From Mangrovimonas sp. ST2L15 (GTDB lineage Bacteria > Bacteroidota > Bacteroidia > Flavobacteriales > Flavobacteriaceae), in NCBI RefSeq assembly GCF_001280515.1, contig NZ_LBIQ01000052.1, forward strand, positions 62,001 to 126,000: a stretch of DNA of 64,000 nt, read 5' to 3'. The position numbers and the translations under genes are program-made. Under the pieces are notes generated by a model. That model did not search any database and was not told the DNA's origin. It was given only the letters and a program-made list of their open reading frames with translations. Shown piece after piece: positions 16,285 through 24,618 of this stretch (the stretch's first letter is position 1; each line of letters begins with the position of its first letter).

Positions 16285-17976
16285 ATGATTAAGAATTACT
16301 GGAATAAGGGCAAAAAGCAAAAACGTATAACCATTTTCGTGTCTATCGTTATTTTAATTTTGTTGTTTGTTTTACGGGATGATTACCAGCCTGCACTACT
16401 ATTCATTAGGAAATATATTTTCGTCCTTCTTTTAGCAGGTTTGTTCTTATATTTTGGATTTAGGAAATTTCGAAAAACAGCAGGAACAGGAGGACGTTTG
16501 GGCATCTTGGGAATGCTTATTGCTTTTTTTGCATTGCTCTATATCATAGGTTGGCATTTTAAAATGTATGATTATATGAAGACCTACAATGTATTTCTTC
16601 ATTTAAATCGTGTTGAAGTGAGTGAATTGCCATTGACGCAAAATGAGCGCATTCAACCAATGAGAAATATCTTCTCAATGGCCAATGAAAGTGTAGGAGA
16701 GACCAAGGATGTATCTTTACCGCATTTGGTAAGGGTTGATAATGAGAACAAATGGACCATGGCTATTCAGCCTACAGAGAAATATGTATGGCAACGTATC
16801 AGTGATAATACAGAAGAAGTATTTTCAGTGTCAAGTACAACACCTTTTCCCAGGTTTTCAAGTGATAATAGGATACCGGTCACTTTTTCTATAGGGGAAT
16901 CCTTAAAATTTAGCCGTAATACCTACAATGCCGTCGTTCAAAGATTTGGTCTTTGGAAACTGCTTTCCTATGAACCAGGAGATGTATTTTATATGAAGAA
17001 TGATTCTGATGAATGGGTTGAAGTGGTGAGTTTAATCAATTGGAAAGGATTTTTCTTTCCGTACCCCACCTTTGGAGGAGTTATGGTCATTGATAATGGT
17101 GCTCATGATTTTAATGATTATGTGGAACGCATTTTAATTGGGAAAGGAACTTATATCAGTCCTGAGGAAATGAAAAATCACGAATTCCTGCAAAGACAAA
17201 ATACCTTATCAGAAAAAGTATCAAGACTGCAAGCCGAATCTTTAAAGTTTTTGGGAGGATTTAGTGATCCATTGCCTTGGAATATGCAAACAGCCGTTAA
17301 AATTCCTGATTTGCCAGATGATCAAAATGAGCAGCCATTTGTAACCGATTTCGACTTTTCAGGAACTGGAATTCCTGCTTATAATGGGTTGTATCATTGG
17401 TTTGGATTGGAGCCAGTAGGAGATGAACGCACCAGTTTGTCTTATAGTGTTTTTATACCAGCCGACGGCACAGACAAATTATTCTATTATGATCACGCAT
17501 CCAAAAAACAAGGGTATGCCGGAGTTTCAGCTATGCCCCTCAAGGTTATAGAATCTCGAAAAGAGTATGATTGGTCTGTGAACAAACCCGTGGAATTTAG
17601 ACCTTATATCAAAGATATTGCCGGTAGAAAAAGATTGTTTTATCTCAGTACGGTTTCTGCGGTACGTGAAGGCGATAAGAATTTTGATGGGTCGGCAACT
17701 CCAGATCTAGCCTTAATCGATGCCGAATATCGTGATGTCATTTGGATTGATGTCAAGCATCCAAGTCAGTGGGACCTTGATGTATACAAGCAATTAAATG
17801 AAGCATGGAGATCCAGTGAAGGTATCGGGTATTTTTATCAAGATGAAATCAAGGAAACAGATATAAAAACAGCAACTGATTCGGTTCCTGTATTGCCAAA
17901 TATCAATAGGAATGAAAAGGAAATTGAGCAACTCCAAAAAAGAATCGATTCTTTAAAAGCTATCAACGGAGAATAA
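16285..17976 (+). CDS. Large membrane-anchored protein of unknown function, last gene of the operon
   Basis: A 563-residue protein (ATG at 16285 chosen; an upstream TTG would overlap the previous gene). Three hydrophobic helices occupy roughly residues 16-33, 40-58 and 68-90 (LGILGMLIAFFALLYIIGW); the remaining 470 residues are hydrophilic and rich in beta-like and aromatic segments such as WKGFFFPYPTFGGVMVID. They end in a short coiled coil (EKEIEQLQKRIDSLKAI). I cannot assign a domain. With an odd number of helices the large domain may lie on either side of the inner membrane. Its stop codon directly abuts the stop of the convergent regulator gene, with no real terminator between them. Confidence 0.75.
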   Translation: MIKNYWNKGKKQKRITIFVSIVILILLFVLRDDYQPALLFIRKYIFVLLLAGLFLYFGFRKFRKTAGTGGRLGILGMLIAFFALLYIIGWHFKMYDYMKTYNVFLHLNRVEVSELPLTQNERIQPMRNIFSMANESVGETKDVSLPHLVRVDNENKWTMAIQPTEKYVWQRISDNTEEVFSVSSTTPFPRFSSDNRIPVTFSIGESLKFSRNTYNAVVQRFGLWKLLSYEPGDVFYMKNDSDEWVEVVSLINWKGFFFPYPTFGGVMVIDNGAHDFNDYVERILIGKGTYISPEEMKNHEFLQRQNTLSEKVSRLQAESLKFLGGFSDPLPWNMQTAVKIPDLPDDQNEQPFVTDFDFSGTGIPAYNGLYHWFGLEPVGDERTSLSYSVFIPADGTDKLFYYDHASKKQGYAGVSAMPLKVIESRKEYDWSVNKPVEFRPYIKDIAGRKRLFYLSTVSAVREGDKNFDGSATPDLALIDAEYRDVIWIDVKHPSQWDLDVYKQLNEAWRSSEGIGYFYQDEIKETDIKTATDSVPVLPNINRNEKEIEQLQKRIDSLKAINGE

Positions 17977-19452
17977 TTAACTGAATTTTTTGTTAATTTC
18001 CTCAACCACGTGGGCTATTTCCATGTGTTTTTGTTGTTTTAAAATCTTGATGGGTTCTGCCTTTCTGACTTCACAGTTTTTAATTTGGCAGCGCTCACAG
18101 GTGACACCCACTTGTTTAGATTCAATATGCGGATCATTCAGGAATTTAACCTTGTTCTGAAGTTGCTTATTGATCAACAATCCTAAAGTAATGCTGCGGT
18201 AATAACCTTCCTTAAATGGATCTTTGGTTGCTGATGATAAAACTAAGTATTTAAAGCCGTCGGACGGATAATTTGAAATTTGAATATCAAATTCGTGGTT
18301 TGATTTGTTTGTTTTTATTTTTTCCAAAACCTTCAATGCAATCCACCTTCTGCAATAATGTTCGTTAGTTTCATTAGCTCTGGGGGAGTGGTGGTGTGAT
18401 AAATGTAATTCTTTATCCAATTGAAAATGGTCGCTTCCTTCCCTGTTTTGGAATCTTAAAAAGAATAAGTTTTGCAGGTTGAATGCTTCTGGAAGGATGT
18501 TTGTTAGCCTCTGAAAAAAGGATTCTGGAGAGGCGTTAAAAGTATTTAATGTGTTTAAAAAGAGATCGGTATCAAAATAATCTTTGGAAAATAGATTTGT
18601 CAATTCCTGACTAAGCTGTTTTTTTGGAATGATAAGGGCTCCCGCAAAATAGGAGGCATAGAAATTATTTAATACCTGATCAAAATGATCAAATTTTATC
18701 CAAGAAAAGGTATAGAGCCTTTCGGTAATCTTTAAATAATTATAGGCTATTTCTTTGGCAAAGATAAAATTTCTTTGAGCATCGTCCATTTGATCCGCCA
18801 ATAACAATGTTTTTGTCTTCGGAACAAATACAGACCTTAAGTTATCCAAGCTTTTATGCTGTTTAAGTTCTTCTTTGTTTATGGTGTAACCAAATTCCTC
18901 AATCAATATTTCTTCAAGCTCTTTTGGAGATATGGGGTGATCGAGATCAATGTGATAGGATTTAGCAAAAGACGCTACTTTCTTTTCCAAATCATCAAAA
19001 TAGTTGTTGTTAGTCTCCTGAAAAGTGCGAACGGATGCTAAGTAAAAACTTTCCTTGCCAAAGTTGTAGTTCTGGGCAATTTCAATAATGGTACTAATAA
19101 ACGTATTGACTTTTGCAGGAGCATTACTGATGATGTCTATCAAATCATTTTCATGGATACCGAAAAGATCCAAGGGAATCTCTTTTAAAATTTTAGATTG
19201 AAGAATTTCACCAATTGGCGCTAAATTCTTATCCAATTTTAAGGATACCAATTGGTCATAAGGCACATCCAATTTTTCTGAAAGCAAAACAATTTTATCC
19301 GGTTTTGGATATTTTTTTCCTTTTTCTATCTCATTTAAATAAGACTTGGAAAGACCTGATAATTTGGATAGACCAAATAAGGAAAGATCTCTGTCAGTCC
19401 TTATCTGTCTTAGTTTTAAACCAAAAATAAGCTTGATATATTCTTCCTCCAT
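17977..19452 (-). CDS. ScfR/RamB-type transcriptional regulator (XRE HTH + IrrE-like + DUF2083)
   Basis: A 491-residue regulator (start MEEEYIKL at 19452; an upstream in-frame ATG adds six unlikely residues). Residues about 5-65 are an XRE-type helix-turn-helix (LRQIRTDRDLSLFGLSKLSG, SYLNEIEKGKKYP). The middle resembles the IrrE N-terminal-like peptidase region and the C terminus has the DUF2083 cysteine pattern CERCQIKNCEVRKAEP. This is the architecture of the short-chain fatty acyl regulators that control acetate and propionate metabolism (RamB, ScfR). It is divergent from aceB, the malate synthase gene, with a palindrome between them, so control of the glyoxylate shunt by an acyl-CoA ligand is a strong inference. 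Confidence 0.88.
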   Translation of the reverse strand: MEEEYIKLIFGLKLRQIRTDRDLSLFGLSKLSGLSKSYLNEIEKGKKYPKPDKIVLLSEKLDVPYDQLVSLKLDKNLAPIGEILQSKILKEIPLDLFGIHENDLIDIISNAPAKVNTFISTIIEIAQNYNFGKESFYLASVRTFQETNNNYFDDLEKKVASFAKSYHIDLDHPISPKELEEILIEEFGYTINKEELKQHKSLDNLRSVFVPKTKTLLLADQMDDAQRNFIFAKEIAYNYLKITERLYTFSWIKFDHFDQVLNNFYASYFAGALIIPKKQLSQELTNLFSKDYFDTDLFLNTLNTFNASPESFFQRLTNILPEAFNLQNLFFLRFQNREGSDHFQLDKELHLSHHHSPRANETNEHYCRRWIALKVLEKIKTNKSNHEFDIQISNYPSDGFKYLVLSSATKDPFKEGYYRSITLGLLINKQLQNKVKFLNDPHIESKQVGVTCERCQIKNCEVRKAEPIKILKQQKHMEIAHVVEEINKKFS

Positions 19453-19472
19453 AACAACAAATATAATCAATT

Positions 19473-19521
19473 TTGCGAACTTCTATTTTTAGCGTAAAAT
19501 AAAAAATAGCGAACGTTCGCT
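19473..19521. promoter_or_regulatory. Palindromic operator candidate between the regulator gene and aceB
   Basis: AGCGAACGTTCGCT (19508-19521) is a perfect 14-bp palindrome. A further half-site TTGCGAAC lies at 19473-19480, next to the regulator's start codon. The palindrome is 52 bases before aceB. GCGAAC/TTGCGAA half-sites are similar in style to the TTTGCAAA-like sites bound by RamB. Binding by the adjacent regulator is inference. Confidence 0.65.
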
Positions 19522-19573
19522 TGTTTTTTCAAATTCTTTGTTTTAATATTGTTCTCATCTTAAATACTTTACC

Positions 19574-21172
19574 ATGTTTCAAAATTCAATAATTGCAGAA
19601 CGAGTTCGCTACGCGAAAGAAGTGGATCACTACTATCCAGATATTTTAACCGATGAGGCTTTGGAGTTTCTAGTAGCACTTCATGAGAAGTTTAATAGCT
19701 CCCGTTTGGAACTTTTAGAAAGAAGAATCAAACAGCAAGCTATATTTGATAAAGGGCAATTTCCAGACTTTCCAATTGAAACCAAGCATATTCGAGATGG
19801 AGAGTGGAAGGCAGGTTGTATCCCGAAAGATTTACTAGATAGACGAGTTGAAATTACTGGTCCGGTAGATAGAAAAATGGTTATAAATGCTCTTAATTCT
19901 GGTGCCAAGACCTTTATGGCTGACTTTGAAGATAGCAATGCCCCAACTTGGTATAATACCATCCAAGGGCAACAAAATTTATTTGATGCCAATACGAAAA
20001 CGATTTCGCTAACTGATGTCAAGAGAAATAAATCTTATACTCTTAATGAAGAACATGCTGTTTTATTAGTGAGACCAAGGGGCTTACATTTAAATGAAAA
20101 GCACCTATTGATTAATGGTGAACAAGCATCGGGTAGTTTGGTAGATTTTGGATTATATGTCTTTAATAACACTAAAGTTTTACGCGAGAAAGGAACCGCT
20201 CCTTATTTTTATTTGCCTAAGCTTGAACACTATTTAGAAGCAAGGTGGTGGAATGATGTCTTCAAGTTTGCTCAAGAATTCCTAAGTGTACCAATTGGTA
20301 CTTTTAAGGCAACGGTTTTAATAGAGACCATTACTGCCAGTTTTCAATTGGATGAAATCATTTATGAACTAAAAGACCACATAGTAGGGTTGAATTGTGG
20401 GAGATGGGATTATATTTTTTCTTATATCAAGAAATTTAGAAACCATAAGGATTTTGTTGTTCCCAATAGGGATCAAGTGACCATGACAGCTCCTTTTATG
20501 GATGCTTACAGTAAATTGGTCATACAACGCTGCCATAAAAGAGGAATTCTTGCCATTGGTGGTATGGCGGCTCAAATTCCTATTAAGAATGATTCATATG
20601 CCAATGAATTGGCCATTGAAAAAGTAAGACAAGATAAATTAAGAGAGGTAACTAATGGACATGATGGTACTTGGGTGGCTCATCCTGGACTAGTAGAAAT
20701 CGCAATGACTATTTTTAATCAATACATGCCTCAATCCAACCAATTGGAGGTTTTAAGGGAAGATGTTTATGTGACTGCAAAAGATTTGGTGGAAGTACCT
20801 CAAGGAACAGTAACTGAAGCCGGAATCAGAAAAAATATTAATGTGGGAATCCTTTATTTGGAATCTTGGTTAAGAGGACAAGGAGCCGTAGCACTTTATC
20901 ATTTAATGGAAGATGCTGCCACAGCAGAAATTTCCAGAACTCAGGTTTGGCAGTGGTTGAAGAACGGAGTCCTGTTAGAGGATGGAAGAGAATTTACAAC
21001 TCAATTATATGCAGATATTTTTGACGATGAAGTAGAAAAACTCATTAAGGAGTATGGACAGGAATACGTTAGAAAATCCAAATTTGATTTAGCTATAAAA
21101 CTATTTAACGATTTGGTAATCAGCAATGATTTTGAAGAATTTTTAACGCTATCAGCGTATCAATATTTATAA
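19574..21172 (+). CDS. aceB: Malate synthase A
   Basis: A 532-residue malate synthase of the short (A) isoform, condensing glyoxylate with acetyl-CoA to malate in the glyoxylate shunt. The family signature KDHIVGLNCGRWDYIF is present near residues 271-286, and MADFEDSNAPTW, LLVRPRGLHLNE and VAHPGLVEIA match conserved core blocks. Length is close to the E. coli enzyme (533). It is followed by isocitrate lyase after a 72-base gap holding a hairpin, and preceded by a divergent ScfR/RamB-type regulator. The pair lets the cell grow on acetate or fatty acids. Confidence 0.96.
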   Translation: MFQNSIIAERVRYAKEVDHYYPDILTDEALEFLVALHEKFNSSRLELLERRIKQQAIFDKGQFPDFPIETKHIRDGEWKAGCIPKDLLDRRVEITGPVDRKMVINALNSGAKTFMADFEDSNAPTWYNTIQGQQNLFDANTKTISLTDVKRNKSYTLNEEHAVLLVRPRGLHLNEKHLLINGEQASGSLVDFGLYVFNNTKVLREKGTAPYFYLPKLEHYLEARWWNDVFKFAQEFLSVPIGTFKATVLIETITASFQLDEIIYELKDHIVGLNCGRWDYIFSYIKKFRNHKDFVVPNRDQVTMTAPFMDAYSKLVIQRCHKRGILAIGGMAAQIPIKNDSYANELAIEKVRQDKLREVTNGHDGTWVAHPGLVEIAMTIFNQYMPQSNQLEVLREDVYVTAKDLVEVPQGTVTEAGIRKNINVGILYLESWLRGQGAVALYHLMEDAATAEISRTQVWQWLKNGVLLEDGREFTTQLYADIFDDEVEKLIKEYGQEYVRKSKFDLAIKLFNDLVISNDFEEFLTLSAYQYL

Positions 21173-21211
21173 AAAAAAATCCTGAGAGTGCTGGCACACT
21201 CCACAGGATTT
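21171..21211 (-). terminator. Hairpin between aceB and aceA, a terminator only on the minus strand
   Basis: AAATCCTG (21177-21184) pairs with CAGGATTT (21204-21211), and inside it GAGTG pairs with CACTC around CTGGCA. Nine A precede the stem on the plus strand, so only the minus strand gives a hairpin followed by T9. On the plus strand no T-tract follows, so the hairpin is more likely an mRNA processing or stability element within the aceBA transcript. Confidence 0.7.
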
Positions 21212-21244
21212 GAATATTAACATTTTAATACCCATTACAAAACT

Positions 21245-22522
21245 ATGAAAACTAATGACAGAATTCAAGAATTAATTACAGATTGGACTGTAAACCCAAG
21301 GTGGAAAGGCATTGAAAGACCTTACACAGCAGAAGAAGTTATCAAACTTCAAGGATCCTATAAACTAGAGCATAGCATTGCCAAATTGGGAGCTCAAAAA
21401 TTATGGGAAAAGTTGAAAACTAAGGATTATGTGGCTGGTCTAGGTGCATTAACAGGCAATCAAGCTATTCAAGAAGTTGAGGCTGGATTGGAAGCTATTT
21501 ATCTGAGTGGTTGGCAAGTAGCTGCAGATGCCAATTTAGCAGGGGAAATGTATCCAGATCAATCTTTATATCCGGCTAACAGTGTTCCTCAAGTGGTTAA
21601 AAGAATCAATAATGCACTTTTAAGAAGAGACCAAATACAATCAGTAAATGGGGTTGCAGATAAATTGGATTATTTGGTGCCTATCGTTGCTGATGCCGAG
21701 GCTGGGTTTGGAGGAAATTTGAATGCCTTTGAACTGATGAAAGCCATGATAGAAGCAGGAGCTTCTGGGGTTCATTTTGAGGATCAGCTTAGCTCTGCCA
21801 AAAAGTGCGGACATCTAGGAGGGAAGGTTTTGGTGCCAACTCAAGAAGCGATCAATAAATTAATTGCCGCTAGATTGGCTAGTGATGTTATGGGGGTTCC
21901 TTCTTTAATTATTGCTAGAACTGACGCAGATGCAGCTAATTTACTAACTAGTGATATCGATGCACGTGATAAGAAATTTGTAACGGGAGAAAGAAGTTCG
22001 GAAGGGTTCTTTTATGTGAAAAATGGAGTAGAGCAAGGGATAGATCGAGGGTTAAGCTACGCGCCTTATGCCGATTTATTATGGATGGAAACCTCTACTC
22101 CAGATTTGGCACAAGCTAAGAAGTTTGCAGATGCCATACATGCTAAGTATCCAGGCAAAATGTTGGCTTATAATTGCTCTCCATCTTTTAATTGGGCGGC
22201 TAAATTAAGTGTTTCTGAAATGGAATCTTTTAGAGAGGAATTGGCAAAAATGGGTTATAAATTCCAGTTTATTACATTGGCAGGCTTCCATGCCTTAAAT
22301 ACCAGCATGTTTGAATTGTCAAAGGCTTATAAAAGCAGAGGAATGGCAGGTTACTCAGAATTACAAGAACGTGAATTTGCTTTGCAAAAAGAAGGCTTTC
22401 ATGCCGTCAAGCACCAAGGATTTGTGGGAACTACCTATTTTGATGCTATCCAAAATACGGTTACATCAGGAGCTTCTACTACTGTTGCTATGAAAGATAG
22501 TACAGAAGTAGCCCAATTTTAG
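21245..22522 (+). CDS. aceA: Isocitrate lyase
   Basis: A 425-residue isocitrate lyase, cleaving isocitrate to glyoxylate and succinate. The catalytic signature KKCGH is in [12 protein letters not shown] (about residue 193) and the metal/substrate region [10 protein letters not shown] precedes it; YNCSPSFNW and TLAGFHALN are further conserved blocks. Slightly shorter than the E. coli enzyme (434) and of the same bacterial subfamily. It forms the glyoxylate shunt with aceB upstream and probably shares its promoter, although the hairpin between the genes may adjust their relative levels. Ended by a strong terminator. Confidence 0.96.
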   Translation: MKTNDRIQELITDWTVNPRWKGIERPYTAEEVIKLQGSYKLEHSIAKLGAQKLWEKLKTKDYVAGLGALTGNQAIQEVEAGLEAIYLSGWQVAADANLAGEMYPDQSLYPANSVPQVVKRINNALLRRDQIQSVNGVADKLDYLVPIVADAEAGFGGNLNAFELMKAMIEAGASGVHFEDQLSSAKKCGHLGGKVLVPTQEAINKLIAARLASDVMGVPSLIIARTDADAANLLTSDIDARDKKFVTGERSSEGFFYVKNGVEQGIDRGLSYAPYADLLWMETSTPDLAQAKKFADAIHAKYPGKMLAYNCSPSFNWAAKLSVSEMESFREELAKMGYKFQFITLAGFHALNTSMFELSKAYKSRGMAGYSELQEREFALQKEGFHAVKHQGFVGTTYFDAIQNTVTSGASTTVAMKDSTEVAQF

Positions 22523-22540
22523 TTAGGTGTTATTTAGTTG

Positions 22541-22568
22541 AGCACCTCAGTTTTGAGGTGCTTTTTTT
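22541..22568 (+). terminator. Rho-independent terminator after aceA
   Basis: AGCACCTC pairs with GAGGTGCT around AGTTTT, followed by seven T. The T-tract runs into the stop codon of the convergent arginase-like gene. Confidence 0.92.
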
Positions 22569-23601
22569 ATTTGATTTCGTGGGCTTTTATAAAATCTGTT
22601 ATCAGATATGAAATTACCTTACCAATAGGATTTGATGGTTTATCTTCATTAATAAATCCTTCAGAAATATGGAGGTAGGAAGCATTGGGTTTTTGCCCAA
22701 AATAGGTGATATACTTTCTTACCTTATTCAAATTGAATCCGCTTGGATTGGATTGGGAGCCCGAAGCATGTTGAATTGATTTACAGTCAATTTCGATTCC
22801 AAAGGAGTCATCACAAATAAATTCGCTTGCTCTTTTAAGTTCTTGTTTAAACTTCAATTCTTTCCTATTAAAGGCATCGAAAGTATTGAATTCAATTTCA
22901 TTCAATTTATTTAGGGTTGCTAGGTTTGATTCAAGAATATAACTCTCATGCATTCCAAAAATAAAATACTTGTTTAGAAAACCTTCACTAAAGGCATAAC
23001 TAAAAGAATTGGAGCTATGACGTCCATCTTCTTTATTGAAATCTGCCTGAATATCGAAATTGATCGCATTAATGGGTTTTTGAAAGCCTAAAGCACTACC
23101 TTTAAGACAGCCATAGGCATTATTTTGTCCACCTCCAATGACGATTGGAATTTTACCAGCTTTGACAATTTGATAAACTAAATAGCTTACTTCAACATCT
23201 ATTTTTGATACATATTTACGGGCTTTGATCTGGTCTTTTTTCTTTTTCGGTTCTAGTTTTTCCAGTTTCTTCTCATAATTTTTAAAATCGAAATGACCTA
23301 AAATCATCACTTTCTTGGCAGGAGTGAATGGGTTGCTTTGCGTGTTTAACAAAACTTTAAGCGTCTCTTCCCAAATATCGTAAGTCCCAGAATTTCCATT
23401 GTGTGCAAACACTCCAGCATTTTCATTTATGCCAAAAATGACATAAGAAACGTCTAAGTCCTTGAGTTGATCGTATATAGAAGAAATGGTGGTTAACTTT
23501 TTTATTTGTTCCCCAAGTTTTGATTCGGCCGTTCTTTTATTTAAATAACCTTTCAAGTTACTTTTATCGAATAAAATGAAATTGTCCATCAAGTTTGGCA
23601 T
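22567..23601 (-). CDS. Arginase/formimidoylglutamase-family protein with altered metal site
   Basis: A 344-residue ureohydrolase-fold protein, closest by memory to the Bacteroidota formimidoylglutamases (HutG-like), which release formamide from formiminoglutamate. The three metal motifs align but are altered: GGGQNNAYG (156-164) has Gln159 where the first His ligand should be, DIQAD (183-187) has Gln185 instead of His, and GIEID (268-272) has Glu in place of Asp. GRHSSNSFSYA matches the HutG substrate-loop region. So it is either a pseudoenzyme or uses another metal arrangement. Imidazolonepropionase of the same histidine pathway lies nearby on the same strand, separated by one opposite-strand gene. 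MDNF, four codons downstream, is an alternative start. Confidence 0.8.
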   Translation of the reverse strand: MPNLMDNFILFDKSNLKGYLNKRTAESKLGEQIKKLTTISSIYDQLKDLDVSYVIFGINENAGVFAHNGNSGTYDIWEETLKVLLNTQSNPFTPAKKVMILGHFDFKNYEKKLEKLEPKKKKDQIKARKYVSKIDVEVSYLVYQIVKAGKIPIVIGGGQNNAYGCLKGSALGFQKPINAINFDIQADFNKEDGRHSSNSFSYAFSEGFLNKYFIFGMHESYILESNLATLNKLNEIEFNTFDAFNRKELKFKQELKRASEFICDDSFGIEIDCKSIQHASGSQSNPSGFNLNKVRKYITYFGQKPNASYLHISEGFINEDKPSNPIGKVISYLITDFIKAHEIK

Positions 23602-23669
23602 ATAATGTTTAAAATTGTTATTCTAACCTAAACTAAAATTAGTAAATCTAAAAATTAAAACGAGTTATT

Positions 23670-24551
23670 ATGGAAAACAATAAGAGTAATACAGGATTAA
23701 AAGTTGCATTAGGTATTGCCCTAGTTTTATTTCTTGGTGCGGCATTTTACTCTTTTAGCCTACTAAACGAGAAAAAGGAAACTGAAGCTCAATTGACTAA
23801 AGAGAAACAAATGGTCATTAATGATTATGATAAATTGGCCAAACAATATGATCTAGCTATTAAAGATAATGAAATTTCAAACCAAAATTTGGTAGATGCT
23901 AAAGCACGTATTGAAGGATTAATTGATTCTTTAAAAGTATCGGAAACCAATGTTCAAAGCCTTTGGAGATACAAAAAGAAATATTTGAACCTTCAACAAG
24001 AAATGGATGTGTTAATGGCTGAAAATGATAAATTGAAAATTGAAAATCAACTATTGGCTACTTCATTGGATAGTACAAAAATCAGACTTGAAGAAAGAAC
24101 CATGTTTACTGACTCTTTGTTAGTTCAAAATACTGCCCTTGCTGAAGTAATGAGTGATGCTTCTGTGTTACAAACAGTTGATTTAAAAGGGTTTGGCGTT
24201 ATTGAGCGTTCTTCTGGAAAATTAATACCAACTGAGAGAGCAAGACGTTCTGATAAAATAAGAGTTTGTTTCACCGTGGCTAAAAATAAGTTGGTTCAAG
24301 CTGGGGAACAAGAATTATATGTTCAAGTTGTTGGACCTAATAATCAAATTTTAGGAGTAAATGAACAAATTCAAATGGGAGAAGAAACAATCAATTACAG
24401 TCTCGTTAGCACTTTTAATTATGAAAATACCAATTTGAATATTTGCGAGTTTGTTGAGCCTTTAAATGATAAATTTGAAGATGGACGATATAAAGTAAAT
24501 GTTTACAACGATAAAGAATTGATTTCTTCAACTGAATTTACTCTGAAGTAA
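23670..24551 (+). CDS. Membrane-anchored coiled-coil protein, function unknown
   Basis: A 293-residue protein with one N-terminal membrane helix (residues about 11-30, VALGIALVLFLGAAFYSFSL), which may act as an uncleaved anchor. Residues about 33-155 form a long coiled coil (ETEAQLTKEKQMVINDYDKL, QQEMDVLMAENDKLKIENQL). The C-terminal 130 residues are a compact beta-rich domain (RARRSDKIRVCFTVAKNKLV, LYVQVVGPNNQILGVNE, YKVNVYNDKELISSTEFTLK). I recall similar proteins in many flavobacteria, sometimes mislabelled as chromosome-partitioning proteins, with no known function. It is divergent from the arginase-like gene by 68 bases. Confidence 0.72.
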   Translation: MENNKSNTGLKVALGIALVLFLGAAFYSFSLLNEKKETEAQLTKEKQMVINDYDKLAKQYDLAIKDNEISNQNLVDAKARIEGLIDSLKVSETNVQSLWRYKKKYLNLQQEMDVLMAENDKLKIENQLLATSLDSTKIRLEERTMFTDSLLVQNTALAEVMSDASVLQTVDLKGFGVIERSSGKLIPTERARRSDKIRVCFTVAKNKLVQAGEQELYVQVVGPNNQILGVNEQIQMGEETINYSLVSTFNYENTNLNICEFVEPLNDKFEDGRYKVNVYNDKELISSTEFTLK

Positions 24552-24573
24552 TACAAAACTTAGAAAATAAAAT

Positions 24574-24610
24574 AAACCCCGCAAGTGATTTACTTTCGGG
24601 GTTTTCTTTT
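24574..24610. terminator. Bidirectional terminator between the coiled-coil gene and hutI
   Basis: AAACCCCG pairs with CGGGGTTT around a 15-base loop. T-rich sequence follows on both strands, so it serves both convergent genes. Confidence 0.8.
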
Positions 24611-24618
24611 ATGTAAAT

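Noticed and set aside
17970-18000. Terminator between the convergent membrane-protein and regulator genes
   Set aside because: AATTAAC/GTTAATT can form only a weak seven-base A/T stem and the stops abut; not strong enough to call.
19681-20022. 113-codon minus-strand frame inside aceB
   Set aside because: Antisense shadow of the conserved malate synthase coding sequence.
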